From the NCBI GenBank assembly GCA_947457525.1, contig CANGXE010000136.1, forward strand, positions 1 through 5,350: a stretch of DNA of 5,350 nucleotides, read 5' to 3'. The DNA is from Bacteroidota bacterium (GTDB lineage Bacteria; Bacteroidota; Bacteroidia; Chitinophagales; LD1). The notes below the pieces were generated by a model that saw nothing but the letters and a program-made list of their open reading frames with translations, was not told the DNA's origin and did not search any database. The position numbers and the translations under genes are program-made. This document shows positions 4,886 to 5,350 of the stretch, piece after piece (position 1 is the stretch's first letter; each line of letters starts with the position of its first letter).

Positions 4886-5350
4886 ATGTTAGGACTGAAA
4901 TTACCTACTGACCCGCGATGGGCAGACCTTGCCGGAAAATCTATTGAAGATATTCTTACCGACCACGCTTACTGTGAGCAAAAAGCAACGTCCACATCCA
5001 TTTCGTTGATACAAAACTATCCGGAGTATGAAGACATGGTGAACCAAGTTAGTCCACTAGTCAAAGAAGAGTGGGGACATTTTGAGTTAGTGCTGCAACA
5101 ACTCAAAAAACGAAATCTCAAACTTGGCAAACAGCGCAAAGATCATTACGTCAGTGCGCTTTACACCTTTATGCGAAATGGTGGCAGCCGCGCTGAAGCA
5201 CTAGCCGAGAAACTTTTGTTATCCGCCTTGATTGAAGCTCGCAGTTGCGAACGCTTTAAATTGCTGTCAAAAAATATTGAGGACGAAGAACTCCGTTCGT
5301 TCTATAAAAACTTGATGGTAAGCGAGGCAGGTCACTACAAACTTTTCTTA
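4886..5350 (+). CDS. miaE: tRNA-(ms2io6A)-hydroxylase, MiaE-like, C-terminus missing
   Basis: The reading frame stays open from ATG 4886 to the window end, giving 155 residues; family members are about 190-200, so roughly 40 are cut off by the edge, not by mutation. It begins MLGLKLPTDPRWADLA, which I recognise as the MiaE N-terminus, and is a four-helix ferritin-like diiron protein. Metal ligands are visible in the expected order: Glu31 (HAYCEQKA), Glu62 and His65 (EWGH, an ExxH), Glu117 (LIEARSCERF), and Glu147 and His150 (SEAGHY, the second ExxH). MiaE uses O2 to hydroxylate the isopentenyl side chain of ms2i6A at position 37 of tRNAs reading UNN codons, as shown in Salmonella. This implies MiaA and MiaB elsewhere in the genome and access to oxygen. 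The gene starts 3 bp after the galK stop with its own Shine-Dalgarno, so it probably belongs to the gal operon. Confidence 0.9.
   Translation, partial: MLGLKLPTDPRWADLAGKSIEDILTDHAYCEQKATSTSISLIQNYPEYEDMVNQVSPLVKEEWGHFELVLQQLKKRNLKLGKQRKDHYVSALYTFMRNGGSRAEALAEKLLLSALIEARSCERFKLLSKNIEDEELRSFYKNLMVSEAGHYKLFL

Overview
The window looks like a piece of a Bacteroidota chromosome. Three things support this. It carries a DUF4294 protein, a family I know only from that phylum. Two intergenic promoters match the Bacteroidetes consensus (TTTG, about 21 nt, TAnnTTTG). The DNA is AT-rich and most genes lack a strong Shine-Dalgarno, with start regions dominated by A/T. I cannot name a genus. No RNA genes, CRISPR, insertion sequences or phage genes are visible. 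Most of the content is ordinary housekeeping and accessory metabolism.

Layout, left to right. Positions 1-395 (minus strand) hold two small, related lipoprotein genes in tandem; the downstream one is cut by the window edge. They are read from a well-matched promoter at 429-462. A 164-bp divergent intergenic region (396-559) also carries a plus-strand promoter and a perfect 10-bp palindrome. It leads into a secreted DUF4294 protein (560-1171, plus). That gene converges with zero spacing on a minus-strand pair, 2710 to 1172: a gamma-carbonic-anhydrase-like hexapeptide protein followed by a family 9 glycosyltransferase (heptosyltransferase-like) that starts with GTG. A 100-bp divergent region (2711-2810) separates this pair from a plus-strand operon: galT (2811-3785), galK (3782-4882, overlapping galT by ATGA) and a miaE-type tRNA hydroxylase (4886 to the window end, truncated).

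How the genes work together. galK and galT encode the kinase and uridylyltransferase steps of the Leloir pathway (galactose to Gal-1-P, then to UDP-galactose/Glc-1-P); galE and galM are not in the window. miaE is packed 3 bp behind galK and so is probably co-transcribed, although its job (oxygen-dependent hydroxylation of the ms2i6A37 tRNA base) has no obvious link to galactose. The glycosyltransferase probably contributes to lipopolysaccharide or another surface glycan. The two lipoproteins and the DUF4294 protein are envelope proteins of unknown function.

I found no clear new system. The best leads are the Lpp-like small lipoprotein pair, the galTK-miaE linkage, the possible leaderless galT transcript, and the zero-gap convergent gene ends.
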